A DNA stretch of 64,000 nt from Fictibacillus phosphorivorans (GCF_001619875.1 NZ_LRFC01000002.1:1-64000), one strand, 5' to 3'; shown: positions 46,608 to 58,602, counted from the first letter of the stretch. Made by a program: numbers and translations. Notes: generated from the sequence alone by a model not told the origin.

Positions 46608-47720
46608 TTACTCGCCTTTAAACGCACGCTTTACTTTATCGAAAAATCCATCCTGTTGTTCGTCAGGTAAGCTGCCGCTTATTTCTGAAAAGTCACGAAG
46701 CAGCTGTTTTTGTTTTTCTGTTAAATTTTTAGGCGTAACTACCTTCACTTGAATATGCTGGTCACCTTGACCTCTTCCGTGAACATTTTTTACACCTTTT
46801 CCTCTTAAGCGGAAATGAGTTCCTGTTTGGGTTCCTGCTGGAATCTTCAGCTTAACTTTTCCATACAAGGTTGGGACTTCAATCTCATCTCCAAGAGCGG
46901 CTTGAGAAAATGTTAGTGGCATCTCACACAGTATATCATCTCCATCTCGCTCGAAGAACTCATGATCTGCCACTTGGAACACGACATAAAGATCACCTGC
47001 AGGTCCACCGTTCACCCCTGGTTCTCCGTGTCCAGACATACGAATCTGCTGACCGTTATCAACTCCGGCCGGCACTTTAACCGAGATCTTTTTGTTTTTG
47101 CGTACTTTTCCAGCACCATGACATGTATTACATTTTTCTTTAATAATCTTTCCTTTTCCGCTGCAATGGTTACATACTCTTCTGTTCACAATTCGACCAA
47201 AAGGTGTATTTTGTTCAACGTTCAACTGGCCGCTGCCATTACAATGCGAGCATGTTTCCGGTTTTGTTCCAGGCTTTGCACCTGATCCGTGACATGTAGC
47301 ACATGATTCCTCTGTAGGGATTTGAATTTCAGTCTCTTTTCCGAAAACAGCTTCTTCAAAAGAAAGACGCAGTCCGTACTGAAGGTCATTCCCTTGGCGA
47401 GGAGCATTAGGATTTCGTCTTCCTCCGCCACCGCCGAAGAACATATCAAATATATCGCCAAAACCGTCAAAACCGGCTCCTCCACCACCGAATCCTTGAT
47501 TTGGATCCGTATGGCCAAATTGATCATAGTGTGCTTTCTTTTGAGGATCGCTCAGGGTTTCATATGCATCTTTTACTTCTTTAAATTTTGTTTCCGCATC
47601 TGCCTCTTTATTTACATCTGGGTGATACTTTCTGGCAAGTTTACGGTATGCTTTTTTCACCTCATCACCTGAGGCGTTTTTATCTAATCCAAGTACTTCG
47701 TAATAATCTCGTTTACTCAT
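46608..47720 (-). CDS. dnaJ: chaperone DnaJ
   Basis: 370 residues. J domain with the HPD motif (YHPDVNK), a Gly/Phe-rich linker (about 75-110), four zinc-binding repeats ([32 protein letters not shown]) and two client-binding barrels. Stimulates DnaK. ATG 47720 follows GGGAG; a GTG upstream lies in the ribosome site. It also has an internal promoter after dnaK. Confidence 0.97.
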   Translation of the reverse strand: MSKRDYYEVLGLDKNASGDEVKKAYRKLARKYHPDVNKEADAETKFKEVKDAYETLSDPQKKAHYDQFGHTDPNQGFGGGGAGFDGFGDIFDMFFGGGGGRRNPNAPRQGNDLQYGLRLSFEEAVFGKETEIQIPTEESCATCHGSGAKPGTKPETCSHCNGSGQLNVEQNTPFGRIVNRRVCNHCSGKGKIIKEKCNTCHGAGKVRKNKKISVKVPAGVDNGQQIRMSGHGEPGVNGGPAGDLYVVFQVADHEFFERDGDDILCEMPLTFSQAALGDEIEVPTLYGKVKLKIPAGTQTGTHFRLRGKGVKNVHGRGQGDQHIQVKVVTPKNLTEKQKQLLRDFSEISGSLPDEQQDGFFDKVKRAFKGE

Positions 47721-47752
47721 ATAGGACACTCCCGAATTCTCACATAAAAGTT

Positions 47753-47781
47753 ATCTTACCATTGAATACCACCTGACTCAA
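47753..47781 (-). promoter_or_regulatory. internal promoter of dnaJ
   Basis: TTGAGT, a 17-bp spacer, then TAAGAT on the minus strand, in the dnaK-dnaJ gap. It would allow dnaJ-prmA-rsmE-mtaB expression without heat induction. Confidence 0.65.
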
Positions 47782-47840
47782 GACGAAAACTGCAACACTT
47801 TTGTTACGTCTTTAGCCCGATGTTCTTATCCTTTATTCAG

Positions 47841-47880
47841 AAAAAAAGTCAAAGTCAAGATGACCTGACTTTGACTTTTA
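47841..47880 (-). terminator. hairpin after dnaK
   Basis: AGTCAAAGTCA pairs with TGACTTTGACT over an 8-nt loop, followed by a short T-run. Probably a partial terminator or an mRNA-processing stem. Confidence 0.75.
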
Positions 47881-47891
47881 TCTGCAAAAAA

Positions 47892-50331
<2,440 letters not shown>

Positions 50332-50357
50332 GCTTTCACCTCCCTATACGAATACAC

Positions 50358-51383
50358 TTATTTAGAAAAACCGTTTAACCGGTTTGTCATTTCTTTGGAT
50401 AACGAATCTAGCAGTGAAATAACTTTCTTGTATTCCATTCTTGTTGGACCAATCAATGAAATTGTTCCTATATGTTTACCATGCATGGTATAGGAAGCAT
50501 TTATCACACTGCAGTTTTTCATAGCTTCATGTTCATTTTCAGTACCAATTCTAATAGTTAGTCCCTTATCAGTAGAGGAAACAAGCTTCTCCATAAGATC
50601 TCGCGTTTCCAAAAAGTCGAGAAGCGGCCTAACCTTATCAAGATCACGGAATTCCGGCTGAGATAACATATTTGTTTTCCCGCCATAAAAAAGCTTTTCT
50701 TTCTTGCTCCATAATAGAAGCTGATCTAGGAAAACACCCATATTCAAATCATTTCGAAGGTGTTTTTTAAACACAGCTGATAGTTCTTTTTTTATACGTG
50801 TATTCAGCTCTATCAATCTAACACCAGCAAGTCTATCGTTTAGAATATTAACGAGCTTCTCAAGATCGGATGGTTCGATCGTATCAGGAAGAACAATCTG
50901 TCTGTTTTCAACATGTCCGGTGTTCGTTACAAATATAGCAACAGCCATCTGCGCTGATATCGGAATAATCTGCATGTTCTTAAGCTTCATGTCAAGGGCG
51001 TTTGGCCCTAAAACAACAGAAGTATAATTGGTCATATCTGATAGAATTTTAGCTGATTGATCAAATAACGCTTCTGCCTCCTGAACCTTTTCGGTAAATA
51101 AAAATTCAGAATGTCCCATCTCATTTTCTTCCATGAAAAGAGAAGGTAGAAGATGATCTACATAAAACCGATAACCTTTTTCAGAAGGTATTCTACCAGA
51201 TGATGTATGGGTTTTTTCTAAGAATCCAAGATCCTCCAAATCCGCAAGTTCATTCCGAATGGTTGCAGGACTGTAGGTAATGTCCTCTCGCTTAGAGATC
51301 GTACGGGAACCTACAGGCTCAACATGCTTAATATAATCATCTATTAAAACACGCAGAATAAAGAGTTGACGTTCCGTTAACAT
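50358..51383 (-). CDS. hrcA: heat-inducible repressor HrcA
   Basis: 341 residues. N-terminal winged helix (LTERQLFILRVLIDDYI ... SPATIRNELADLEDLGF) followed by a GAF-like domain. It binds CIRCE and represses this operon; GroEL keeps it active. ATG 51383 follows GGGGTGATGG; CIRCE lies 17 bp upstream, so it is autoregulated. Confidence 0.96.
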   Translation of the reverse strand: MLTERQLFILRVLIDDYIKHVEPVGSRTISKREDITYSPATIRNELADLEDLGFLEKTHTSSGRIPSEKGYRFYVDHLLPSLFMEENEMGHSEFLFTEKVQEAEALFDQSAKILSDMTNYTSVVLGPNALDMKLKNMQIIPISAQMAVAIFVTNTGHVENRQIVLPDTIEPSDLEKLVNILNDRLAGVRLIELNTRIKKELSAVFKKHLRNDLNMGVFLDQLLLWSKKEKLFYGGKTNMLSQPEFRDLDKVRPLLDFLETRDLMEKLVSSTDKGLTIRIGTENEHEAMKNCSVINASYTMHGKHIGTISLIGPTRMEYKKVISLLDSLSKEMTNRLNGFSK

Positions 51384-51399
51384 ACCATCACCCCATTTG

Positions 51400-51426
51400 T
51401 TAGCACTCATGAAGAGCGAGTGCTAA
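51400..51426 (-). promoter_or_regulatory. CIRCE operator
   Basis: TTAGCACTC, nine bases, GAGTGCTAA: a perfect match to the consensus in both arms. It controls hrcA-grpE-dnaK-dnaJ. A TTGACA (51462-51467) and a TATATT-like box lie upstream, but their spacing (23 bp) is too long for a normal promoter. Confidence 0.96.
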
Positions 51427-51463
51427 ATCTATAATATAAGTTACCAAAAGGTACTCTTTGTTG

Positions 51464-52609
51464 TCAATCTAAAACTACACCAATAAATTCTTGAAAGACT
51501 TCGTTCCCTAATGGAATACCATCTTTTGTTAAAGAAAGAGTATCCTTCCTTTTTTCAAGCCATCCTTTTTGAATCAATCTTCTAATCGGCTCTCTGTAAA
51601 CGTCAAACATTGATACGCCATAGCGATTAAGGAAGGTCTCGTCAGAAACTCCTTCCTGTTTTCGAAGGCCCATGAACATTTCTTCTTCCATCTTTTCAGA
51701 TAAAGGAACTATATGTTCTTCAATATAAGGAAAACCATGTTCCTCAATTAATTTCATATATTGTTTTAGTGGACCCGCATTTCTTCGTCTTGTACCCTCA
51801 ACATAACTATGAGCCCCTGCACCGATTCCAAAATACTCGTTATTATTCCAGTATTGGAGATTATGCTTGCTCTCAAACCCTGGGATCGCAAAATTGCTGA
51901 TTTCATATTGCTTATATCCTCTTTTTTCAAGGGTTTCTATTAGATATTCGTACATAGCTGCTTCAAGCTCTTGCTCTGGCAAAACGAGCTTTCCTTTTTG
52001 GGCTAAATTATAAAATACCGTTTTCTTTTCAATCTGCAATGAGTAAGAGGAAATATGCGGGACATCAAGTGCCAGTGCCTCATCTACTGACTCCTTAAAC
52101 ATATCCATCGTTTGCCCTGGCAAACCAAACATCAAATCGATCGACATATTGTGGATGCCAGCTGCTTTAGAATCAGCAACAGTTGAATACACATCTTCCC
52201 TGTTGTGTGTTCTGCCTAATTTTTTTAATAAAGAGGATTGAAAGGCCTGTACGCCTATACTCAGCCTGTTAACACCATTATCTTTTAAAACTGCTATTTT
52301 TTCTTTTGTTGTTTGTTCTGGATTTGCCTCAACTGTGAATTCTTTCACGTTTTTGTTTCCCAGCACCACGTTTACATCATTTAAAAAGGTTTCCAGTTGC
52401 TTTTCACTTAAAGAGGTTGGCGTTCCCCCTCCTACAAAAATCGTTTCCATCTCATAATCCTTAAATCTGGACGTCGTATTCACCATCTCTTTTTTCATAG
52501 ACATTAAATACTCATCTACTGGCTGTTGATGAATAAAAATCTTATTAAAATCACAATAGTGACAAATTTGAACACAGAATGGAATATGAAGGTATGCCGC
52601 TTTCAGCAC
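51464..52609 (-). CDS. hemW: HemW, radical-SAM haem chaperone
   Basis: 381 residues. Radical-SAM cluster motif CVQICHYCDF (about 11-20), GGGTPTSL and GLPGQTMDMF. Long annotated as anaerobic coproporphyrinogen oxidase (HemN) but HemW proteins bind and deliver haem. GTG 52609 is 7 nt from AAGGCGG; the GTG at 52618 is inside that site. Between lepA and hrcA as in B. subtilis. Confidence 0.92.
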   Translation of the reverse strand: MLKAAYLHIPFCVQICHYCDFNKIFIHQQPVDEYLMSMKKEMVNTTSRFKDYEMETIFVGGGTPTSLSEKQLETFLNDVNVVLGNKNVKEFTVEANPEQTTKEKIAVLKDNGVNRLSIGVQAFQSSLLKKLGRTHNREDVYSTVADSKAAGIHNMSIDLMFGLPGQTMDMFKESVDEALALDVPHISSYSLQIEKKTVFYNLAQKGKLVLPEQELEAAMYEYLIETLEKRGYKQYEISNFAIPGFESKHNLQYWNNNEYFGIGAGAHSYVEGTRRRNAGPLKQYMKLIEEHGFPYIEEHIVPLSEKMEEEMFMGLRKQEGVSDETFLNRYGVSMFDVYREPIRRLIQKGWLEKRKDTLSLTKDGIPLGNEVFQEFIGVVLD

Positions 52610-52642
52610 GATGTTCACCGCCTTTTTTTCTCAAAATATAGG

Positions 52643-52672
52643 AAAGACCGCTAAAATTGCCTTTGCGGTCTT
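52643..52672 (-). terminator. weak terminator after lepA
   Basis: AAGACCGC pairs with GCGGTCTT over a 13-nt loop; the T-run is only TTT, so read-through to hemW is likely. Confidence 0.55.
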
Positions 52673-52682
52673 ATAAAATCTT

Positions 52683-54518
52683 TTATTTATTGTTGTTGGA
52701 ATCATCCATACGAAGAACGGCCATAAACGCTTCTTGAGGAACATCTACTCGACCAATTGTCTTCATACGTTTCTTACCTTCTTTTTGCTTATCGAGTAGC
52801 TTACGTTTACGTGAGATATCCCCTCCGTAACACTTGGCTAAAACGTTCTTTCTTAACGCCTTGATGTTTGAACGAGCAACAATCTTCTGACCGATTGCAG
52901 CTTGTATTGGCACTTCAAACTGTTGACGCGGAATCAACTCTTTTAGTTTTTCAACGACAACTTTACCGCGTTCATATGCAAAGTCTTTATGAACGATTAC
53001 AGACAACGCATCAATCTTTTCATTGTTCAGCAATATTTCCATTTTAACCAGCTTTGATGGTTTATAACCGATCAACTCATAGTCAAGAGATGCGTACCCT
53101 TTTGTGCTTGATTTTAACTGATCAAAGAAATCATAAACAATCTCAGAAAGCGGAATCTCGTAAAGAACGTTTACGCGATTGTTTTCTAAATAATCCATCG
53201 TCATGAAGATTCCGCGTTTCTTTTGGCAGATCTCCATAATTGTCCCAACATAATCGTTCGGTGTCATGATTGAAGCTTTTACATATGGCTCTTCAACAAC
53301 AGAAATCTTCTGTGCTTCCGGCATATTCGCTGGATTATCAACGATTATTTTTTCCCCGTCCGTCATCGTAACGTTATAAATAACACTAGGCGCCGTTGCA
53401 ATAAGATCAATGTTAAATTCACGTTCGATACGCTCCTGAATGATCTCCATGTGAAGGAGTCCTAAGAATCCGCATCTGAATCCAAATCCAAGGGCTTGAG
53501 ATGTCTCTGGCTCATATTGAAGAGCAGAATCATTCAAAACAAGTCGTTCTAATGCTTCACGAAGATCGTTATATTTTGCCGTGTCTACTGGATATAGTCC
53601 GCAATAAACCATTGGGTTCATCTTTCTATAACCTGGAAGTGGCTCTGTTGCCCCTTTTACGGAACTAGTAATCGTATCACCAACTTGTGTATCTCCAACG
53701 TTTTTAATAGATGCGGTTAAGAAACCAACATCCCCAACTGTTAAAAAGTCTTTTTGAACCGCTTTAGGAGTGAATACTCCAAGTTCAAGCACTTCAAACT
53801 CTTTTCCAGTTGCCATCATTCTAATTTTATCGCCGACCTTAACTGTACCTTCTGCCACACGTATATAGGTAACTACGCCTCTATATGGGTCATAAAGAGA
53901 GTCGAAGATAAGTGCTTTAAGCGGCCCTTCTGGATCTCCCGGCGGTGCAGGAACCTTCTCAACAATCTGTTCTAAGATGTCTTGAATTCCGATACCCGCT
54001 TTTGCTGAAGCAAGTACTGCTTCAGATGCATCCAATCCGATTACATCTTCAATTTCCTGACGGACGCGCTCTGGCTCTGCACTCGGCAGGTCAATCTTGT
54101 TGATAACCGGCAAGATCTCTAGATCATTCTCAAGAGCCAAGTATACGTTAGCGAGCGTCTGTGCTTCAATCCCTTGGGCAGCGTCAACGATAAGCAGTGC
54201 TCCCTCACATGCTGCTAAGCTTCTCGACACCTCGTATGTAAAATCTACGTGTCCCGGTGTATCAATCAAGTGGAACGTATAAATCTCACCATCTTTTGCT
54301 TTATATTGAAGCTGCACGGCATTTAATTTAATCGTAATTCCACGTTCACGTTCTAAATCCATAGAGTCTAACAGCTGTTCTTTCATCTCACGCTGTGTTA
54401 GAGCACTTGTTTCTTCTAAAATCCTGTCAGCTAAAGTAGATTTCCCATGATCAATATGAGCAATGATGGAAAAGTTTCGTATTTTAGCTTGTCTTTTTAA
54501 TTTTTCTTCTCTGTTCAT
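52683..54518 (-). CDS. lepA: elongation factor 4 (LepA)
   Basis: 611 residues. Translation GTPase: G1 [10 protein letters not shown]3 DTPGHVDF, G4 NKIDLP, then EF-G-like domains and the LepA-specific C-terminal domain ([20 protein letters not shown]). Back-translocates stalled ribosomes or assists 30S assembly. Own sigma-A promoter upstream. Confidence 0.97.
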   Translation of the reverse strand: MNREEKLKRQAKIRNFSIIAHIDHGKSTLADRILEETSALTQREMKEQLLDSMDLERERGITIKLNAVQLQYKAKDGEIYTFHLIDTPGHVDFTYEVSRSLAACEGALLIVDAAQGIEAQTLANVYLALENDLEILPVINKIDLPSAEPERVRQEIEDVIGLDASEAVLASAKAGIGIQDILEQIVEKVPAPPGDPEGPLKALIFDSLYDPYRGVVTYIRVAEGTVKVGDKIRMMATGKEFEVLELGVFTPKAVQKDFLTVGDVGFLTASIKNVGDTQVGDTITSSVKGATEPLPGYRKMNPMVYCGLYPVDTAKYNDLREALERLVLNDSALQYEPETSQALGFGFRCGFLGLLHMEIIQERIEREFNIDLIATAPSVIYNVTMTDGEKIIVDNPANMPEAQKISVVEEPYVKASIMTPNDYVGTIMEICQKKRGIFMTMDYLENNRVNVLYEIPLSEIVYDFFDQLKSSTKGYASLDYELIGYKPSKLVKMEILLNNEKIDALSVIVHKDFAYERGKVVVEKLKELIPRQQFEVPIQAAIGQKIVARSNIKALRKNVLAKCYGGDISRKRKLLDKQKEGKKRMKTIGRVDVPQEAFMAVLRMDDSNNNK

Positions 54519-54561
54519 TATACGTTCACTCCTACAATTTTAGGAAAAGTCACTAGCTTTG

Positions 54562-54590
54562 ATTATAGCAATACAAGATACCTGTTTCAA
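54562..54590 (-). promoter_or_regulatory. sigma-A promoter of lepA
   Basis: TTGAAA, a 17-bp spacer, then TATAAT on the minus strand. Confidence 0.8.
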
Positions 54591-54680
54591 TCACAACCTC
54601 AAAAAATACAATTAACAGTTGTTGATAATTAAATAAAAGGCCATTTAAAAAAGCTGTATTGGGAAACATCCTTGTGTGTT

Positions 54681-54947
54681 TGAAAGTGTTGATTTCCGCA
54701 CTAGGATGCTTGCTATCCTTGGTGCAGGCGGTGAGCCACATTTGTACGGCTTAAGTGTCTCACCTGCCCGCTTTCAAGGAAGTATCCTTGCTCCTGCGTC
54801 TACAAGTTAAGGCTAACGTAGCGAGCTTCCTCGTCGCATGTCTTGCGAGAAGCTTCTCAAGAAGTATCCTGCTCCTGCGTCTACAAGTTAAGGTTGACGT
54901 AGCGAGCTTCCTCGTCGCATGAATTGCGCTCGAATCAACCTAGCAAT
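54681..54947. repeat. expanded palindromic intergenic repeat, copy 3, with internal duplication
   Basis: Ends resemble the copies at 31208 and 46349 (TGAAAGTGTTGATTTCCG and CGAATCAACC), and GGTGAGCC/CTCACC is kept, but it is about 267 bp long. The extra length is a direct duplication: 54774-54847 and 54857-54928 share CTCCTGCGTCTACAAGTTAA and GTAGCGAGCTTCCTCGTCGC at an offset of 81 bp. It fills the lepA-yqxA gap; no gene is seen there. Confidence 0.82.
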
Positions 54948-55002
54948 GGATGCAGATCTCAAAATCACCCTCTAAGTTACAATTTTTTAGAAGTAAGCCA
55001 AA

Positions 55003-55042
55003 CAAAAAGAACCTCTAAAGGAGAGAGTCCTTTATGGTTCTT
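55003..55042 (-). terminator. yqxA terminator
   Basis: AAGAACC ... GGTTCTT with an inner TAAAGGA/TCCTTTA stem, followed by TTTTTG on the minus strand; overlaps the yqxA stop. Confidence 0.85.
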
Positions 55043-55391
55043 ATGGCGAAAAAACAGCTAACATCTCTTGTATAATGATGCCGAAAACAGAGATCATGAC
55101 ACTAAAAGCTGAAGAAATCCAAGAGGTCAGATTTTGACCTAGTGCAGAAAACACATTAAATGAGTCAATTTTATTTAATGTCTCTTGTTTTGTTTTAATA
55201 TCATGACTCGTTACAGCCTCGGCATCAGTTGCTTTAGATTGTTCTTGTGCTGTTGTTGTTAATGATTCGATACTCTTTTGAGATGGTGACTTTAATTCAT
55301 TCATCTCAAAGTGTGCTTTCTGAATACCAAATAAGACTCCGAATAACAGGATAATTACCAGTCCGAAACACTTTAACATAAATTTTGCCAT
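55041..55391 (-). CDS. yqxA: YqxA-like protein (DUF3679)
   Basis: 116 residues. N-terminal membrane helix (LKCFGLVIILLFGVLFGI), a polar middle and a second hydrophobic segment near the C-terminus. Resembles YqxA, which in B. subtilis lies just after spoIIP. Here it follows gpr directly, without spoIIP. A sigma-E type promoter upstream suggests mother-cell expression. Function unknown. I considered a spoIIP remnant, but no amidase motif is visible. Confidence 0.72.
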   Translation of the reverse strand: MAKFMLKCFGLVIILLFGVLFGIQKAHFEMNELKSPSQKSIESLTTTAQEQSKATDAEAVTSHDIKTKQETLNKIDSFNVFSALGQNLTSWISSAFSVMISVFGIIIQEMLAVFSP

Positions 55392-55424
55392 GATTTTTTC
55401 CTCCGCGTGGGAATATACAATTTA

Positions 55425-55453
55425 AATTTATGCACAAGCTTGTCCAAACATGA
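55425..55453 (-). promoter_or_regulatory. sigma-E type promoter of yqxA
   Basis: TCATGTT, a 14-bp spacer, then CATAAATT on the minus strand, matching the sigma-E -35 at 6 of 7 and -10 at 7 of 8 positions. Confidence 0.55.
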
Positions 55454-55462
55454 CTATAGAAC

Positions 55463-56572
55463 TTAGTGTGTATAGGAGGATGTATTTCCTTGATCAATTT
55501 CACCATGAAGAGCTGTATTTAACCCATTGGCTAGGACGTTCGCCATATCTTCTATAAATACATCCACTTCCTTTGGCGTAACCATCAAGTTATGTCCAAG
55601 AGGTGCTAAAACTTCACGGATCAATCGCAACTTCTCATCATCCTCTAACACACCGACAATACCTAAAAACGATTTTCGGTGACCTTCTTCAGGCATGTCA
55701 TCATCGGTTAATACTTTCTTTTCTCCGAATGTCATGCCAGCAGGCAATAAAGATTTTGAAGGCTTGTCTTTCTCCTTCATCTCCCGCCCGAAGTGTTTTA
55801 AGATAAAATCGATCGTATCACTCGTAATGGTTGCTGCGTCAACAACCGTAGGAATACCTATTGATATAACTGGGATTCCCAATGTTTCTTTGCTCAACTC
55901 TTTACGTTTATTCCCGACACCTGAACCCGGATGGATACCCGTATTAGATACTTGGATCGTAGCGTTTACCCTCTCGATCGAACGTGATGCTAAAGCGTCA
56001 ATAGCGATTACAAAATCAGGGTTCACCCTTTTTACGATGCCATCAATAATATCGCTAGTTTCAATTCCTGTAATCCCCATTACTCCCGGAGAGATCGCAC
56101 ATACAGGCCTGAATCCTTCTTCAACGTTTTCAGGAGCTAATTCAAAAAGGTGTTTTGTAATCGTTAAGTTCTCAACAACAAGAGGACCTAGTGAGTCAGG
56201 TGTCACATTCCAGTTGCCTAGACCAACGACTAAGCAGGTATCATCTTTTTTTACACCTTGTTCACTTAAAAACTGATTGAATTCATGCGCAAAAACTTCT
56301 TGAACCCTCTCTTGGAGCTTCGAATCTTTTTCACGAATTCCTTGTACTTCAAAAGTTACATACACACCTGCTTTTTTACCGGTTGTTTCTGCACCCTTCT
56401 CATCAATTTCTACTCGTACACACTTGATACCATCTTTGTCTTTTTCATGTATAATGACACCCTCAAGAGTACTTTTATTAACGGCCGCATCTTCTTTTAA
56501 CAGCATATCGTGAGCTTCAATCGCCAGATCAGTTCGAACTGAATAGGCTTGTAGATCTAAATCTTTACCCAT
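55463..56572 (-). CDS. gpr: germination protease GPR
   Basis: 369 residues, normal length. Begins with the zymogen segment [15 protein letters not shown], in which the propeptide is removed around D15. Further family motifs: [18 protein letters not shown] and [15 protein letters not shown]. An aspartic-type endopeptidase that degrades small acid-soluble spore proteins at germination. Divergent from rpsT. Confidence 0.95.
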   Translation of the reverse strand: MGKDLDLQAYSVRTDLAIEAHDMLLKEDAAVNKSTLEGVIIHEKDKDGIKCVRVEIDEKGAETTGKKAGVYVTFEVQGIREKDSKLQERVQEVFAHEFNQFLSEQGVKKDDTCLVVGLGNWNVTPDSLGPLVVENLTITKHLFELAPENVEEGFRPVCAISPGVMGITGIETSDIIDGIVKRVNPDFVIAIDALASRSIERVNATIQVSNTGIHPGSGVGNKRKELSKETLGIPVISIGIPTVVDAATITSDTIDFILKHFGREMKEKDKPSKSLLPAGMTFGEKKVLTDDDMPEEGHRKSFLGIVGVLEDDEKLRLIREVLAPLGHNLMVTPKEVDVFIEDMANVLANGLNTALHGEIDQGNTSSYTH

Positions 56573-56596
56573 AATCTACCACCATCCTTTATCATG

Positions 56597-56626
56597 TATT
56601 TTTGCCGCAACTCATCCTTTTCATTC
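56597..56626 (-). promoter_or_regulatory. possible forespore (sigma-G/F) promoter of gpr
   Basis: GAATG, an 18-bp spacer, then AAAAATA on the minus strand. The -35 fits GHATR fully, the -10 only 5 of 7 of CATWMTA. gpr is a forespore gene by established knowledge. Confidence 0.35.
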
Positions 56627-56631
56627 TTGTA

Positions 56632-56660
56632 TTGCATTTAAAGGGCGATTTTGATAGAAT
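56632..56660 (+). promoter_or_regulatory. sigma-A promoter of rpsT
   Basis: TTGCAT, a 17-bp spacer, then TAGAAT on the plus strand. Confidence 0.7.
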
Positions 56661-56730
56661 ACTTTGTGTCCTATTTTTTGCAACGGAAAGTAATTTTGTT
56701 GCTCATGGTTCATTTAGGGAGGTGAATGGA

Positions 56731-56997
56731 TTGGCTAATATTAAATCAGCGATTAAACGTGTAAAAACGAACGAAAAGCGTCGTGCTCACAACGCTTCAC
56801 TTAAGTCTGGCATGCGTACTGCAATCAAAAACTTTGAAGTTCTAGCAGCTTCAAACAATGCAGAAGGTGCTCAAGCAGCTTTTGTTACTGCTTCTAAGAA
56901 GATTGACAAAGCAGCAAACAAAGGACTTATCCACAAAAATGCAGCTTCTCGCCAAAAGTCTCGTCTTGCTAAGGCTTTAAACGGTGTTAACGCATAA
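56731..56997 (+). CDS. rpsT: 30S ribosomal protein S20
   Basis: 88 residues ([20 protein letters not shown] ... [13 protein letters not shown]), exactly the usual length when started at TTG 56731, which lies 7-8 nt after GGGAGG. Binds 16S rRNA early in assembly. The TTG start is probably a means of keeping translation autoregulated; this is inference from other S20 genes with weak starts. Confidence 0.95.
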   Translation: MANIKSAIKRVKTNEKRRAHNASLKSGMRTAIKNFEVLAASNNAEGAQAAFVTASKKIDKAANKGLIHKNAASRQKSRLAKALNGVNA

Positions 56998-57014
56998 ATT
57001 GAAGGATGAAACCT

Positions 57015-57048
57015 GAAAAACGGCCTTACACCAATAGGTCGTTTTTTT
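57015..57048 (+). terminator. rpsT terminator
   Basis: ACGGCCT pairs with AGGTCGT over an 8-nt loop, followed by T7. Confidence 0.85.
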
Positions 57049-57080
57049 ATTTTGCAGATTTTAATTTTAAAGTGTAATGA

Positions 57081-57108
57081 ATGCCAGCATTTGCTGGCTT
57101 TTTTGTTT
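57081..57108 (+). terminator. second terminator after rpsT
   Basis: GCCAGCA pairs with TGCTGGC, followed by T6. It stands before repeat array C. Confidence 0.85.
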
Positions 57109-57120
57109 GTCTAAAAATGT

Positions 57121-57202
57121 AGAATCGCCTTTATTTTGGTATTATCGCTTAATCTCATAACAGAATCGCTTAATCATTTATTAAATCGCTTAATTCTTAG
57201 AA
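57121..57202. repeat. tandem array C, four units of 20-21 bp
   Basis: The core ATCGCTTAAT (first unit ATCGCCTTTA) starts at 57124, 57144, 57165 and 57185. It lies between the rpsT terminators and the holA terminator, again in a convergent gap, with a core unlike arrays A and B. Confidence 0.8.
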
Positions 57203-57232
57203 GAAATGAAGTAATCTCTCTAAGCACTAACT

Positions 57233-57265
57233 AAAAAACCCCTTTTCCATTTTGGAAAGGGGTTT
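57233..57265 (-). terminator. holA terminator
   Basis: AAACCCCTTTTCC pairs with GGAAAGGGGTTT (one bulge), followed by T6 on the minus strand. Confidence 0.88.
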
Positions 57266-57288
57266 GCTACAGTATTTCGTTTTCGCTC

Positions 57289-58314
57289 CTATGAACCTTG
57301 AGATAGTGCTACAATCTCTAGCTCTAATAATAGTGTTTTGTCCATCTGACCTGTTTTTAACTTATAATCTGTGTCTGCAAAGTTATTCAGACAATTCCTT
57401 AAAAAAGCCTCATCATAACGTTTAGCGTGTTTTGAAGCAAGTTTTACAGCGTATGGATGTAATTTTAATGATGACGCAATCTGCTTCTCGCCATATCCTT
57501 TCTTTTGAAGCTCTTTTACTCCGTTAATCATTCGAAACTGCCTCGTGATTAATGCGTGAATCTGGATGGGCTCCTGATTCTGTTTCATAAGGTCATAAAA
57601 ACTTCTTAGCGCTTGTTCTGTTCTTTTATGAACAACATGATCGACAAGGCCAAACACATCATCCTCAAGTGTTCTTGCAACCAAATTTTCCACTGTGTCT
57701 TTCGAAATCACACCATTTTCGCCAACAAAGAGAGCCATTTTTTCCAACTCTTTTGCCAATACAGCCATATGTGTTCCCAGCCTAGAAAGAAGAAGCTGAG
57801 TGGCTTCCCCGTCTATAGAAACCCCTAAACTCACAGCCTCTTTCTGAAGCCATTTCTCAGCAGTATCATTGCTAAGCTTGGACACTTGTATGACTTCTGC
57901 CTGTGTTTTTAGCTGTTTAACAATCTTTTTACGTTCATCCAGCTTTTCATAGGGTACAACAATAATTAAGATCGTATAATCCGCTGGGTTTTGTATGTAA
58001 TGTTCAAATATTTTATAGTCGTGTTCTATTTTTGTCTTTTCTTTCGCAGCAGTTAAAAATGCTGCGTTTTTCATCACTACAACTCGGCGGTCTCCTAAAA
58101 AAGGCATCGTCTCTGCATCTTCAATTACTTCTTGAACGGAGATCTCATCCAAATTATGTACACTCAAATTAAAGTCCTTCTCGTCAGGAGACAAGAGGCT
58201 TGTTATCGTTTCTATAGCATTCTCTGCTAAATAAAGCTCTGTTCCCCAAATGAGATAGATCGGAGACAATTCTTTATTTTTAACTCTCTTTTTTAATGAT
58301 TCAACTGTTAGCAC
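57289..58314 (-). CDS. holA: DNA polymerase III delta subunit
   Basis: 341 residues. Clamp-loader fold: LSPIYLIWGTELYL at the N-terminus, RRVVVMKNAAFL, a middle lid domain and a C-terminal collar domain (LITRQFRMINGVKELQKKGY). Opens the sliding clamp. GTG 58314 follows GAGAGGTG. YqeN of B. subtilis lies in the same place before yqzM and comEC. Confidence 0.93.
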   Translation of the reverse strand: MLTVESLKKRVKNKELSPIYLIWGTELYLAENAIETITSLLSPDEKDFNLSVHNLDEISVQEVIEDAETMPFLGDRRVVVMKNAAFLTAAKEKTKIEHDYKIFEHYIQNPADYTILIIVVPYEKLDERKKIVKQLKTQAEVIQVSKLSNDTAEKWLQKEAVSLGVSIDGEATQLLLSRLGTHMAVLAKELEKMALFVGENGVISKDTVENLVARTLEDDVFGLVDHVVHKRTEQALRSFYDLMKQNQEPIQIHALITRQFRMINGVKELQKKGYGEKQIASSLKLHPYAVKLASKHAKRYDEAFLRNCLNNFADTDYKLKTGQMDKTLLLELEIVALSQGS

Positions 58315-58369
58315 CTATTTCACCTCTCATTATAATCCTATGGTGAACGAACGGCATTTGCAAGCAAAA

Positions 58370-58447
58370 GAAGGAACAGAGCCATAAGCCCGTTCCTTCA
58401 TTTATGATAAACACTAACACCTAAACGAGCATATCGTTTACGGTTAG
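58370..58447. other. two stable inverted repeats in the holA-yqzM gap
   Basis: GAAGGAAC/GTTCCTTC (58370-58399) and a 13-bp interrupted stem with TAAACGA/TCGTTTA at its top (58414-58447). No reading frame covers them. They could be a small RNA or terminators of an unseen transcript; neither is shown. Confidence 0.5.
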
Positions 58448-58602
58448 CTTTAATTAGGATATCCTATGCATTTTTATATTATTGGTGACAACGAATCTCA
58501 TCTCTGGTAAGTTTTTGATAAAAGCAAGAAAAGAAAGCATTTTCAGTATGGATTTTTTAAAAATGATAACGTATACTAAGGATGGATTAGGAGGGTTGTC
58601 AC

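Noticed and set aside
51426-51467. TTGACA with TATATT as the hrcA promoter
   Set aside because: The gap between the two boxes is 23 bp, too long for sigma-A; the true -35 is not clear to me.
55041-55391. yqxA as a truncated spoIIP
   Set aside because: Only 116 residues with DUF3679-like ends and no amidase motif; its own promoter and terminator fit a whole gene.
55695-56276. A 193-residue plus-strand frame
   Set aside because: It is antisense to gpr, whose protein is complete and recognisable.
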